Of a stretch of 64,000 nucleotides of DNA, positions 1 through 8,706 are shown in pieces. The notes under the pieces were generated by a model. The model was not told the origin of the DNA, did no database searches, and was given only the letters and a program-made list of their open reading frames with translations. Location: positions 434,001-498,000 of the forward strand of contig JAXLUI010000003.1 in NCBI GenBank assembly GCA_046329585.1, in the 5' to 3' direction. The number at the start of each line of letters is the position of its first letter. Within the stretch, counting starts at the first letter, position 1. This stretch comes from DLKC01 sp002478885 (GTDB lineage Bacteria > Bacteroidota > Bacteroidia > Chitinophagales > Chitinophagaceae). Made by a program: the position numbers and the translations under genes.

Positions 1-1348
1 CTGCAACATCATTCACCTCTTTCAATGTAATTCCGGGCATCATTTGTTTGTAATATTCAAACTCTTTGGCAATACCGGGCGATGGTTCCTGCTGAAGGAA
101 CACTCTCGCATATTCTTCCACGTAATTGGATGATTCTGTTTTATCCCTGTTATTATAGGATTGTTCGATAGAAGCGATCTGTTGTTTCTTCGCACGCTCC
201 AGTTCATTTTCGGTAAAGCCAAAACGCTTGGCTCTTTCGATCTCTGTCATCATCGAAACCAATGCTGAGTCGGGCCCGCCTTTTCCTGCAACTGCATAGG
301 CAGAGAAATTCTCATACCCTCTTGCATAACCGCTAAAGCCTGCACCTGCAAAAAGAAACGGAGGATTTGCACTTCTTGTCAATTCAGCAAAACGTTGGTT
401 GAGCAAACTTGTAAATAGATTTTTTACCAGGTAATCCCGGTAGTCCTTAAGCGTGGTTTCAACCTTGGAAGGCGCTGCAGGGTAATCGACCTGTACAAAA
501 TAGTTGGTTGCTTCCTTGTCAGTAGCGATAACCGACTTACTCACTGTTCTTGCAGGGACTTTTGACATCGTCCGGGGCTTTTCTTTTGCCGGGTTAACAA
601 GCCCGCCGAAATATTCCTTCACAAGCTTTTCCGTTGCGTTCACATCCACATCCCCTACAATGATTACTGCCATCAAATCCGGGCGGTAATAATCTTTGTA
701 AAATCGCTTTACCACATCATAAGGCGCATTTTTTATAATACTGTCTTTACCTATCGGTAAACGATTGGCATATTTTGAACCCTCATATTGTAATGGGTAG
801 ATCTTCCTGAACATACGGTCATCCGCGCCTTTTCCAAGACGGCTTTCCTCCAACACCACACCACGTTCGCCATCGATTTCATCATTGTCAAAACTTAAAC
901 CGCCGGCCCAGTCCTGCAGTACCGTTAATCCACGGCGCAGGTTTGCGGTATCGCTCAGTGGCACAGGAAGAATATAAACCGTTTCATCAAAACCGGTATA
1001 AGCATTAAGATCGGCGCCGAATTCTATACCAAGCTTTTGCAGGAAATCCACCAGTTCATTCTTCTTGAAGTGTTTACTACCGTTAAAAGCCATGTGCTCG
1101 GTAAAATGCGCCAGGCCCTGCTGGTCATCTTCTTCAAGAATGGCACCTGCATTCACCGCAAGGCGCATCTCCACTTTATTTTCCGGCTTCTTATTCTGCC
1201 TGATATAATACGTAAGACCGTTGGCAAGCTTGCCCGTTTTTACGTTGCCATCAAAAGGTATTTTATCTGAAAGGTTTTGTGCAATTGCACTTGCCGTGAA
1301 TAGCGAAACAAAAACCAATACAAAGGTGTAGTTCAGTCTTTTTAGCAT
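1..1348 (-). CDS. M16 family zinc metalloprotease (N-terminal half; truncated by window edge)
   Basis: The frame is open from an ATG at 1348 to the window edge, giving about 449 residues. Residues 1-23 form a Sec signal peptide ending in ASAIAQ, so the enzyme should act in the periplasm or at the envelope. The inverted zinc motif HxxEH is present as HFTEH at residues 81-85, followed further on by the conserved ESRLG segment (EE...R in the family). This is the pitrilysin/insulinase layout, whose two-repeat members are usually 900 residues or more, so roughly half the protein lies outside. M16 enzymes degrade peptides in a closed chamber. The physiological substrate cannot be read from the sequence. 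The start is supported by the signal peptide directly after it. Confidence 0.9.
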   Translation of the reverse strand, partial: MLKRLNYTFVLVFVSLFTASAIAQNLSDKIPFDGNVKTGKLANGLTYYIRQNKKPENKVEMRLAVNAGAILEEDDQQGLAHFTEHMAFNGSKHFKKNELVDFLQKLGIEFGADLNAYTGFDETVYILPVPLSDTANLRRGLTVLQDWAGGLSFDNDEIDGERGVVLEESRLGKGADDRMFRKIYPLQYEGSKYANRLPIGKDSIIKNAPYDVVKRFYKDYYRPDLMAVIIVGDVDVNATEKLVKEYFGGLVNPAKEKPRTMSKVPARTVSKSVIATDKEATNYFVQVDYPAAPSKVETTLKDYRDYLVKNLFTSLLNQRFAELTRSANPPFLFAGAGFSGYARGYENFSAYAVAGKGGPDSALVSMMTEIERAKRFGFTENELERAKKQQIASIEQSYNNRDKTESSNYVEEYARVFLQQEPSPGIAKEFEYYKQMMPGITLKEVNDVA

Positions 1349-1513
1349 AGAAGAGATTTTTGAGCGCCAAATATATCTCAAAAGCCTGTGCGGCAATAAC
1401 TTTTATTAAAAACATAACAGTAAAATTGGTGCTGCTGGCCCATAGGCGGGATAAGTGATTTTTTTTGCACCCTGCTGCGGCAAAGTATGGAGCGCTGCTT
1501 GCGCTTGCCTCAG

Positions 1514-1672
1514 GGAAGGAACGATCCGGGGATCACACGCTTGTATTGCAGCATATAGGTCGGAAAGCCCGGAGTTCAAACGACCTGCATCAATCCATCA
1601 TTGCGGGAATGGTTTTCGGTCTTCTTCAGTGTCGCTGATTTAGGGGCTAATGGTACATGTGTGCGACCCAAC
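1514..1672. repeat. Dispersed inverted-repeat pair (R copy 1514-1545, F copy 1654-1672)
   Basis: The left arm has the GGAACGATCCGGGGATCACAC type sequence ending in CTTGTA. The right arm is TACATGTGTGCGACCCAAC. The cores are imperfect reverse complements about 108 bp apart. The pair lies in the 425 bp gap between the M16 gene and the GH95 gene, and apart from it I see nothing there. Small open frames across it are repeat artefacts. Confidence 0.75.
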
Positions 1673-1774
1673 AACAGCCTCATAGCAATTCTTTCGCAGG
1701 GCGCATAAATAATCCACGACTAAAACAGGTTTAACTTTTATATCTGCATAAATTGCTGCATCAATCATCCATCC

Positions 1775-4246
1775 ATGAAATTTCTTTTAACGCTTGCTTT
1801 TACCCAGTTACTGTTTACATTTCTACCAGCGCAACCGGGCATGCAACTCTGGTATAAACAGCCCGCCGCTGTATGGACCGAAGCCTTGCCCATTGGCAAC
1901 GGCAGGTTGGGCGCTATGGTTTTTGGGGGCACCAGCAAAGAATTGCTGCAACTCAATGAAGCGACGCTGTGGGCGGGCGGCCCGGTGCAGACAAACGTGA
2001 ACCCACAGGCAAAAACCTATTTGCCATTGGTGCGGCAAGCATTGTTCAATAAGCAATACGACACAGCCGTCGCATTGGTAAAAAAAATGCAGGGCTTGTT
2101 TTCAGAGAGCTACCTGCCCATGGCCGATCTGCAGGTCGAGCAGGACTTTGGCAGCGGGCAAGCGACCAACTACAACCGCACGCTCAACATAAGCGATGCA
2201 CTCGCCACCACTACATTCACCGCAAATGACGTGGAGTATAAGCGGGAGATTTTTGTTTCTGCCCCCGCACAGGTAATGCTGATAAAATTATCTGCCAGTG
2301 CTGCAAAAAAGATCAATGCTGTATTTAAGATCAGCAGCCAGGTGCGCTCCCATAATGAAGTCATGAATAACAATATCCTCGCTCTGAAAGGCAAGGCACC
2401 ATCGCACGCCGATCCAAGCTACTACAACCCAAACGATCACCCCGTTATTTACGAAGACCCGAACGGCTGTAACGGCATGCGATTCGAAGTGCTGCTGAAA
2501 GCTATAAACAAAGATGGATCAGTAACAATCGACACATCGGGCATTCATGTAAGCAACGCGACTGAAGTGGTACTGGTATTGTCAGCCGCCACAAGCTTTA
2601 ACGGCTTTGACAAATGCCCCGATAAAGATGGCAAAGACGAAAACAAACTTGCTTTCAATAACCTGTCGGCAGCGCTAAAAAAATCGTATGCCGTTCTGTG
2701 GAATGAACATGAAAAGGATTATCACCGGTTTTTTAACCGCGTTGCATTAACGCTGAATAATACTGCAGGCAACAAAACCAAGGATCAGTTGCCAACAGAT
2801 GAGAGACTGGATGCCTACACAAAAGGCGGCGCCGATGATGGTCTTGAAACGCTGTATTTCCAGTATGGCCGCTACCTGTTGATCAGTTCTTCCCGCACAA
2901 AAGATGTTCCTGCAAACCTCCAGGGTATCTGGAACAAAGAAATGCGGCCACCATGGAGCGCGAACTATACAACAAATATTAACCTGCAGATGAACTACTG
3001 GCCTGCCGAGGCTACCAATCTTTCTGAAATGGCGGAACCCCTCTTCGGCTTGCTGGAACATCTTTCCGTAACAGGGGCCACAACAGCAAAGGAGTTTTAT
3101 GGAATGAAAGGCTGGGTGGTACACCACAACTCAGATATATGGGCTTTATCAAACCCCGTTGGTGACAAGGGCTGGGGCGATCCGAAATGGGCCAACTGGG
3201 CCATGGGTGCCAACTGGCTTTGCAGGCATTTATGGGAACATTATCTCTATACCGGCGATACAAAATTTTTAAGGGACACCGCCTACCCGCTGATGAAAGG
3301 TGCTGCACAGTTCACGTTCGATTGGCTCACGACAGACAAAGACGGCTACCTGGTTACAGCGCCATCCGTTTCGCCGGAGAATGTTTACTACTACGATGGC
3401 AATAAGGTGAGCGATATTTCCGTGGCAACCACGATGGACATGGGCATTATCAAAGATCTCTTTGGCAACCTTATTGAAGCGGGTAAAATACTAAATGTCG
3501 ACAAGGCATTCCGCGATACGCTCGAAGCAAAAAAGGATAAGCTGTTTCCTTATAAAGTAGGGCACAAAGGCAACCTGCAGGAATGGTCGCAGGATTATGA
3601 AGATCCCGAACCACATCACAGGCACACATCGCACCTATATGCTTTGCACCCCTCCAACCAGGTATCGCCGATCACAACGCCAGATCTTGCAAATGCTGCT
3701 GAGCGTACACTCGAACTCCGAGGCGATGATGGCACCGGCTGGAGCCTTGCATGGAAAATAAACTTCTGGGCCCGCTTACTCAATGGCGACCACGCTTACA
3801 AACTTTACCGCAACCTGCTTCGCCTTACCAAGGAAACCGCAACAGACTATGGTTCGCACGGCGGCGCCTACCCTAATTTGTTCGACGCTCACCCGCCATT
3901 CCAGATCGATGGCAACTTTGCCGGCACTGCCGGCGTTGCCGAAATGTTACTGCAATCCCAGAACAATGAATTGCATTTACTGCCCGCGATTCCCAAAGTA
4001 TGGAAAATCGGGTCAGTAAAAGGCTTGCGGGCAAGAGGCGGCTTTGAAGTGAGTATTGACTGGAGCAACGATTATATAAATCATGCAGGTATTATTTCAC
4101 TGCTCGGCAATGAGTGTACAGTAAGAACAGCGGCGCCCATGAAACTAAAAGGCACGAATATAATTTCCAAAGAAGCAACTTATGGATTTGTGATCGCTTT
4201 TAAAACAGAAAAGGGAAAACAATATGAACTGGTAAAAGCGAACTAA
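1775..4246 (+). CDS. GH95 family alpha-L-fucosidase (exported)
   Basis: The product is 823 residues, the usual GH95 length. It starts with a signal peptide (about residues 1-19, TFLPAQ). The N-terminal beta-sandwich carries the hallmark LPIGNGRLGAMVFGG and NEATLWAGGP blocks. In the (alpha/alpha)6 barrel the equivalents of the catalytic residues of Bifidobacterium AfcA are visible: Asn401 and Asn403 in TTNINLQMNYW, Glu535 in SVSPEN and Asp712 in QIDGNF. GH95 enzymes are inverting fucosidases (some are galactosidases) that remove terminal alpha-1,2-linked L-fucose from glycans or xyloglucan. There is no SusC/SusD pair nearby, so it is not in a canonical polysaccharide utilization locus. The exact linkage specificity is inferred from the family only. 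Confidence 0.93.
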   Translation: MKFLLTLAFTQLLFTFLPAQPGMQLWYKQPAAVWTEALPIGNGRLGAMVFGGTSKELLQLNEATLWAGGPVQTNVNPQAKTYLPLVRQALFNKQYDTAVALVKKMQGLFSESYLPMADLQVEQDFGSGQATNYNRTLNISDALATTTFTANDVEYKREIFVSAPAQVMLIKLSASAAKKINAVFKISSQVRSHNEVMNNNILALKGKAPSHADPSYYNPNDHPVIYEDPNGCNGMRFEVLLKAINKDGSVTIDTSGIHVSNATEVVLVLSAATSFNGFDKCPDKDGKDENKLAFNNLSAALKKSYAVLWNEHEKDYHRFFNRVALTLNNTAGNKTKDQLPTDERLDAYTKGGADDGLETLYFQYGRYLLISSSRTKDVPANLQGIWNKEMRPPWSANYTTNINLQMNYWPAEATNLSEMAEPLFGLLEHLSVTGATTAKEFYGMKGWVVHHNSDIWALSNPVGDKGWGDPKWANWAMGANWLCRHLWEHYLYTGDTKFLRDTAYPLMKGAAQFTFDWLTTDKDGYLVTAPSVSPENVYYYDGNKVSDISVATTMDMGIIKDLFGNLIEAGKILNVDKAFRDTLEAKKDKLFPYKVGHKGNLQEWSQDYEDPEPHHRHTSHLYALHPSNQVSPITTPDLANAAERTLELRGDDGTGWSLAWKINFWARLLNGDHAYKLYRNLLRLTKETATDYGSHGGAYPNLFDAHPPFQIDGNFAGTAGVAEMLLQSQNNELHLLPAIPKVWKIGSVKGLRARGGFEVSIDWSNDYINHAGIISLLGNECTVRTAAPMKLKGTNIISKEATYGFVIAFKTEKGKQYELVKAN

Positions 4247-4295
4247 GATCTTTCGATCAGCAATAGTGCAGTTATCAGCTTTGGTAGGCCCTCCC

Positions 4296-4463
4296 GGGAG
4301 GAACAATTTGTAGGTCACTCACCGTGCCTCCCGTTCTTTACGCAGCTTTTCCGGCAAAACAATCCGGTTTGATTTTTAAAAAAGAAGCGGGCCAGAACTG
4401 GCCCGCTTTATTTTGTAGCGTTATGTTATACAGTACAAGTGAGTGACACAAGGGACGATGCCA
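4296..4463. repeat. Dispersed inverted-repeat pair (R copy 4296-4323, F copy 4434-4463)
   Basis: The left arm is GGGAGGAACAATTTG followed by GTCACTCAC. The right arm is TACAAGTGAGTGACACAAG followed by GATGCCA. Both arms carry the same variant core (GTGAGTGAC and its complement) instead of the common GTGCGAC, so the arms of this pair match each other. The pair encloses the terminator between the convergent GH95 and korA genes. Confidence 0.75.
4381..4415. terminator. Bidirectional intrinsic terminator between GH95 and korA
   Basis: A perfect 10 bp stem (4386-4395 with 4398-4407, AGCGGGCCAG and its complement) has a 2 nt loop. It is followed on the + strand by TTATTTT and on the - strand by a run of T from the upstream A tract. 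It serves two convergent genes. Confidence 0.9.
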
Positions 4464-4490
4464 TTTGCAGCACCGCCCGGCCAACAAATA

Positions 4491-6338
4491 TTAAAACAGT
4501 TTTTTGATCTCTTCCACCAGTTCTGTTTTTGTGATAGGAATACCCATGATCTTGTTGTAAGGGATCGCGTCGATAAAATATTTGTCGCGGATGATCTTTA
4601 CCAGCTGCCCGTTGTTGATCTCAGGCACCAATACCTTATCAAAATTCTTGAGTATTTCACCCAGGTTGCGGGGGAACGGTCGCACATAACGGATATGTGC
4701 ATGGCTAACCGAAAGCCCTTGTGAAAGCAGCTCTTCTACCGCGCTTCTAATGGCGCCATAAGTGCTGCCCCAGCCAAGCACGAGCACCTTTCCTTTGTCA
4801 GCGCCACTGTCTATTTTCTGCTCGGGTATATAGTCGGCAATACGCTCCACTTTGGCTTCCCTTGTTTTCACCATGTGCTGGTGGTTCTCGGGTTCGTAGT
4901 TAACGTTACCCGTAACATCCTGCTTCTCCAGCCCGCCTATACGGTGTTCCAAACCCGGTGTTCCGGGCACTGCCCAGGGTCGAACAAGTTTTTCATCCCG
5001 CTTGTAAGGCAGGTATTTTTCTTCGCCTTCTGCGAGGGCGGTTTTATATTTTACTTCGATCGGTGCAAGATCGGCCGACTGCGGAAAACGCCATGGTTCA
5101 GCACCATTGGCGATATACCCGTCGCTGAGCAGTATCACAGGCGTCATATGCTGTAACGCAATACGCACAGCTTCGTATGCAACGTCAAAACAATCGCTTG
5201 GCGTACAGCTTGCGATTATCGGCATCGGGCACTCGCCGTTCCTGCCATAATACGCCTGCATAAGGTCGCTCTGTTCTGTTTTGGTAGGCAAACCCGTAGA
5301 TGGACCACCGCGCTGGATATTGATGATCACCAACGGTATCTCGAGCATTACCGCCAGGCCCATAGCCTCGGCTTTTAAAGCCATACCCGGACCCGAAGTG
5401 GTGGTAATACCAAGACTGCCGCCGTACGAAGCGCCGATAGCGGAGGCGATGGCTGCAATTTCATCTTCAGCCTGGAACGTGCGCACACCAAAGGTCTTGT
5501 ATTTGCTGAGGTCGTGCAATATGTCAGAAGCCGGCGTAATGGGATACGATCCAAGGAATAAAGGCAACCGGCTTTTCTGGGAAGCCGCAATTAGGCCATA
5601 CGTAAGCGCCTGGTTGCCCATGATACCGCGGTATTTGCCCGCCGGCATCCTGGCTTTCTCCACTTCAAAACGCGTGGTGAAAGTTTCGGTAGTATCCCCG
5701 AAATTATAGCCGGCCTGCAGGGCTTTGATATTACTGTTCAGGATGGTTTGTTTTTTACCAAACTTGTCCTGCAAAAAGTTGATGGTGTTGTCGAGGTTAC
5801 GGTTATACATCCAGTAAAGGAATCCAAGCACAAACATGTTTTTTGCGCGGTCCTTTTCTTTGATCCCCAGGTCGGTGAATTCCTTCAACGCTTCCCGGGT
5901 CATTTTGGTAACATCGATTTTAATGAGGTCATAACTATCCAGGCTGCCGTCTTCCAGCGGGTGCACACCTTCAGGATAGTTGGCCAACCGGAGATTCTTT
6001 GTATCAAAACCATCCACATTGGCAATGATTTTGGCACCGGGCTTAAGGCTGCGAAGGTTCACTTTCAAAGCTGCAGCATTCATGGCTACCAACACATCGC
6101 AAAGATCGCCGGGTGTAAAAACAGGATTACTCGAAAAACGCAACTGGAAACCACTTACACCCGGCAGTGTTCCTATCGGGGCACGTATTTCTGCGGGGAA
6201 GTCTGGAAAAGTTGCCAGGTCAAGACCCATAAGGGCTGAGTTGTTTGTAAACTGCGAACCGGTAAGCTGCATGCCGTCTCCACTGTCACCGGCAAATTTT
6301 ATCACCACATCGCTTAGTAGCACATTCTGCTTGTCCAT
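4491..6338 (-). CDS. korA: 2-oxoacid:ferredoxin oxidoreductase, fused gamma-alpha subunit (KorA)
   Basis: The product is 615 residues. Residues about 10-190 are the gamma domain with the GDSGDGMQLTG motif. Residues about 215-600 are the alpha domain (YPITPASDILHDLS, TTSGPGMALKAEAMGLA, QRGGPSTGLPTKTEQSDL), which contributes to the thiamine-diphosphate site. This is the Bacteroidota form of 2-oxoglutarate:ferredoxin oxidoreductase, which makes succinyl-CoA and reduced ferredoxin in the cytoplasm. The beta subunit (KorB, with the TPP-binding GDGD region) is normally the next gene but is absent on both sides here. The gene stands alone, divergent from the NodB gene and convergent with GH95. A related 2-oxoacid substrate cannot be excluded. 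Confidence 0.93.
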   Translation of the reverse strand: MDKQNVLLSDVVIKFAGDSGDGMQLTGSQFTNNSALMGLDLATFPDFPAEIRAPIGTLPGVSGFQLRFSSNPVFTPGDLCDVLVAMNAAALKVNLRSLKPGAKIIANVDGFDTKNLRLANYPEGVHPLEDGSLDSYDLIKIDVTKMTREALKEFTDLGIKEKDRAKNMFVLGFLYWMYNRNLDNTINFLQDKFGKKQTILNSNIKALQAGYNFGDTTETFTTRFEVEKARMPAGKYRGIMGNQALTYGLIAASQKSRLPLFLGSYPITPASDILHDLSKYKTFGVRTFQAEDEIAAIASAIGASYGGSLGITTTSGPGMALKAEAMGLAVMLEIPLVIINIQRGGPSTGLPTKTEQSDLMQAYYGRNGECPMPIIASCTPSDCFDVAYEAVRIALQHMTPVILLSDGYIANGAEPWRFPQSADLAPIEVKYKTALAEGEEKYLPYKRDEKLVRPWAVPGTPGLEHRIGGLEKQDVTGNVNYEPENHQHMVKTREAKVERIADYIPEQKIDSGADKGKVLVLGWGSTYGAIRSAVEELLSQGLSVSHAHIRYVRPFPRNLGEILKNFDKVLVPEINNGQLVKIIRDKYFIDAIPYNKIMGIPITKTELVEEIKKLF

Positions 6339-6527
6339 GCCATTGATTGATTTATCTTATTGAATCGTTAGGTAATTTCGGCGAAGTTAATATTTACGGG
6401 CAAATAAAATACTGATGCTTATCCGAAAAGAATGAATGGTAATAAAATGTGTTTTTCAATGCTTTGAAATACCTTCAATAGTTAGCTGGCATGAATTGGT
6501 AGTGGTAATTCCGGCAACGGTTTTTCA

Positions 6528-6555
6528 TGGCATCTTCGTTGCGTCGCAATCACTT
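6528..6555 (-). repeat. Dispersed repeat, F copy in reverse orientation
   Basis: TGGCATCTTCGTTGCGTCGCA is the complement of the F arm (TGCGACGCAAC followed by GATGCCA), truncated at its outer end. It is the only recognisable element in the 345 bp korA/NodB divergent gap apart from the promoter motif at 6654. Confidence 0.65.
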
Positions 6556-6653
6556 CAACGCCCGGCATCAATGGGCGGCCGCCGGCAGAGGCGAATTTTT
6601 AGTTAAACCTCTATGGCTTATGGCAGATTTATTTTTCATGTCAGGCCATAGTA

Positions 6654-6661
6654 TACATTTG
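6654..6661 (+). promoter_or_regulatory. Bacteroidota -7 element for the NodB-type deacetylase
   Basis: TACATTTG fits TAnnTTTG exactly and lies 22 nt before the ATG at 6684. The -33 position holds only TTCA, so support is from one element. Confidence 0.4.
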
Positions 6662-6683
6662 CTTCAAATTAAGCAACCCTTTT

Positions 6684-7550
6684 ATGGAAGACAGTTCGGT
6701 CTGCAGCAGTTCCCGTAAGCTGACCAGGTATTGTGTGTTTCTTTTCTTGTTATTCCCGGCATGTTCCAATAACCCGGCTCCGGGAAATATCACCGGATCA
6801 AAAGATAGCCTGGCTGTTTCACCGCCAAAAGACAGTAGCATGAATGTGGCGCCAATTACCCCCGCCTTCATATACGACAGCACTAAGACGTACATCTACC
6901 TAACCCTCGATGATGGCCCCCAGAAAGGCACCATGAATTGTTACAACCTGCTTAAAGCACTTGGTGTAAAGGCGAGCTTCTTTATGATCGGCGTGCACGT
7001 CGATAACGATTACGATCGCAAAGAGGTTTCGGAGATAAGAGATAGTTACCCGATGTTTCTTTTGTGCAACCATAGCTACACGCACGCCAACTACAATCAC
7101 TACCACGCCTATTACAATGCCCCCGATTCGGCATTAAGGGATTTTGAAAAGAACGAACAAAAACTGAATGTACCGGTAAAGATCGTACGCACGCCAGGCA
7201 ACAGCTCTTGGGTGGTAAATGGACGAATAAGGGCCCCTGCGCTTACAAAACCACTCTGCCACCTGTTCGACTCCAACGGTTATGCAGCAGCAGGCTGGGA
7301 TGTGGAATGGCGTTTCCGTGATGGCGATACACCCATCGAAAGCGCCAACCGCATGATCAGCATCATTAACCAGTATGCAAGGAGCAACGACTTGTTTGTG
7401 CCCGGGCATGTAGTAATACTCGCACATGATCGCATGTTTGGCCGGCAGAATTATGCTGATTCCCTGCAAAAAGTGGTCAGCGTGCTAAAGGCAAACCCGC
7501 ATTATGTCTTTGAAACAATCGACCATTACCCGGGCATGAAAGGCAAATAA
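6684..7550 (+). CDS. NodB-type polysaccharide deacetylase lipoprotein
   Basis: The product is 288 residues. A hydrophobic segment ends in LLFPAC with Cys27 as the likely lipidated residue, so it is predicted to be membrane anchored. The NodB core starts with LTLDDGP, with Asp76 and Asp77 as catalytic base and metal ligand. The second motif HSYTH (His130, His134) supplies the remaining metal ligands, and ILAHDR near the C terminus fits the last motif with the general-acid His. Enzymes of carbohydrate esterase family 4 remove N- or O-acetyl groups from chitin, peptidoglycan or other acetylated glycans. Substrate is not determined by the sequence. The gene is monocistronic with its own -7 element. 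Confidence 0.85.
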   Translation: MEDSSVCSSSRKLTRYCVFLFLLFPACSNNPAPGNITGSKDSLAVSPPKDSSMNVAPITPAFIYDSTKTYIYLTLDDGPQKGTMNCYNLLKALGVKASFFMIGVHVDNDYDRKEVSEIRDSYPMFLLCNHSYTHANYNHYHAYYNAPDSALRDFEKNEQKLNVPVKIVRTPGNSSWVVNGRIRAPALTKPLCHLFDSNGYAAAGWDVEWRFRDGDTPIESANRMISIINQYARSNDLFVPGHVVILAHDRMFGRQNYADSLQKVVSVLKANPHYVFETIDHYPGMKGK

Positions 7551-7560
7551 ATTAACAGCT

Positions 7561-7587
7561 TTTGCAAATGCTTTTCCATTATTTTTG
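7561..7587 (+). promoter_or_regulatory. Bacteroidota-type promoter for the Bax-inhibitor-1 gene
   Basis: TTTG at 7561-7564 and TATTTTTG (TAnnTTTG) at 7580-7587 are 19 nt apart start to start, and the ATG is at 7610. Both elements and the spacing match the major sigma factor consensus of this phylum. Confidence 0.6.
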
Positions 7588-7609
7588 TCTCACTAAAATT
7601 TAGAATGAT

Positions 7610-8371
7610 ATGGCACTTTTTCAGTCAGGTAACCCTACCTTGTCACAAAAGATCTTTAACAGGACTGCGCAGGATATCTCCGGCGAAGTAATGACGGTAC
7701 GCGGTTCGATCAACAAATTCGGCTTCCTCTTATTCATGGTTATCGGCGGCGCTGCTTACACATGGCACCTATACTACAGCTTTGCACAACAAACCATGAC
7801 CACTTTTCTTTGGATAGGTCTTATAGGTGGCTTAATAGCGGCAATAGCCATCAGCTTTAAACCAACATGGTCACCATATCTTGCGCCGGCATATGGCCTG
7901 CTCGAGGGCTTCTTTCTTGGCGCCATTTCGGCCATCTTTAACGATGCGTTCCAGGCAAAATACCCGGGACTTATCATGCAGGCTGTCGGCTTAACATTTG
8001 GTGTGGCCATTGCCATGTTCCTCCTTTATAACTTCAGGGTGATTAAAGCGACCGAACGTTTTAAAAGCGTGATCATCTCCGCGACCGTGGGCATCGGTAT
8101 TTTTTACCTTATCTCTATGGTGCTGCGCATGTTTGGCATAGATATGCCGTTCATGTACGATTCAAGTGCACTGGGTATCGGTATCTCCCTCTTTGTGGTT
8201 GCCATCGCAGCGTTAAACCTAATCCTCGATTTCGATATGATCGAAAGAGGCGCAGAAGCCGGTGCACCAAAGTATATGGAGTGGTATGGCGCATTCGGTT
8301 TGCTCGTGACCATCGTTTGGCTGTATATCGAAATACTCAAACTGTTGAGCCGTTTTGCCAACAGGAAATAG
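7610..8371 (+). CDS. Bax inhibitor-1/YccA family membrane protein
   Basis: The product is 253 residues. After a polar N-terminal stretch of about 40 residues there are seven hydrophobic segments filling the rest of the chain (for example GFLLFMVIGGAAYTWHLYY, TFGVAIAMFLLYNF and GISLFVVAIAALNLILDFDMIE). The LDFDMIE-GAxxGAPKYMEWYGAFGLLVTIVWLYIEIL block near the C terminus is the family signature. Relatives form pH-sensitive calcium leak channels (TMBIM/BsYetJ) or interact with FtsH (YccA). The function in Bacteroidota is unproven. It is a single gene with its own promoter and terminator. Confidence 0.92.
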   Translation: MALFQSGNPTLSQKIFNRTAQDISGEVMTVRGSINKFGFLLFMVIGGAAYTWHLYYSFAQQTMTTFLWIGLIGGLIAAIAISFKPTWSPYLAPAYGLLEGFFLGAISAIFNDAFQAKYPGLIMQAVGLTFGVAIAMFLLYNFRVIKATERFKSVIISATVGIGIFYLISMVLRMFGIDMPFMYDSSALGIGISLFVVAIAALNLILDFDMIERGAEAGAPKYMEWYGAFGLLVTIVWLYIEILKLLSRFANRK

Positions 8372-8390
8372 ATTGTAAAACTTATAGCAC

Positions 8391-8420
8391 AAAAGCCGGG
8401 CCTTGCGCCTGGCTTTTTTA
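8391..8420 (+). terminator. Intrinsic terminator after the Bax-inhibitor-1 gene
   Basis: An 11 bp stem AAAAGCCGGGC (8391-8401) pairs with 8407-8417, with one G-T pair and a 5 nt loop, and is followed by TTTA. Confidence 0.85.
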
Positions 8421-8430
8421 TTTACCAGGC

Positions 8431-8627
8431 TGCAGTATTTCATTGCATCATATATTGTTTGTGCTTGTACGGGAGGAACAATCCGGGTCGCAATGCTGTG
8501 CAATTCGCTTCGGGCAACAGGTCGCTGGTTTTGCTGCGGTTAAGAGAAAACAATAAGATCATCGGGAAACCGGCAGCTTACATTAAATAGTTCAAAGCTG
8601 TGCTTCAGTACAAGTGTGCGACGCAAC
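8431..8627. repeat. Dispersed repeat cluster: reverse inner fragment 8431-8452, R copy 8471-8502, F copy 8609-8627
   Basis: CTGCAGTATTTCATTGCATCA is the complement of the extended F flank (GATGCCATGAAATACTGCAG). It is followed by GGGAGGAACAATCCGGGTCGC, and then 106 bp later by a perfect F core TACAAGTGTGCGACGCAAC. The F core can be read as Val-Cys-Asp-Ala-Thr-Lys in frame with the downstream phosphatase, which creates a false upstream GTG start. Confidence 0.8.
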
Positions 8628-8694
8628 AAAAGCCGATAGCGGCAATGCTGCCGGGATCATCAAAATATCAGCCCCATCTTACAAGTCACTCAAT

Positions 8695-8702
8695 TATCTT
8701 TG
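8695..8702 (+). promoter_or_regulatory. -7 element immediately before the phosphatase start
   Basis: TATCTTTG fits TAnnTTTG and ends only 4 nt before the ATG at 8707. A start site at the usual distance would give an essentially leaderless mRNA. No clear -33 element is present. Confidence 0.45.
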
Positions 8703-8706
8703 CGGC

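Noticed and set aside
1455..1956. Small open frames around 1455-1643 (+) and 1765-1956 (-)
   Set aside because: The first runs across a dispersed repeat copy. The second is antisense to the start of the GH95 gene.
5281..6363. Open frames of 127-163 codons on the + strand
   Set aside because: All are antisense to korA, which has full family conservation across this region.
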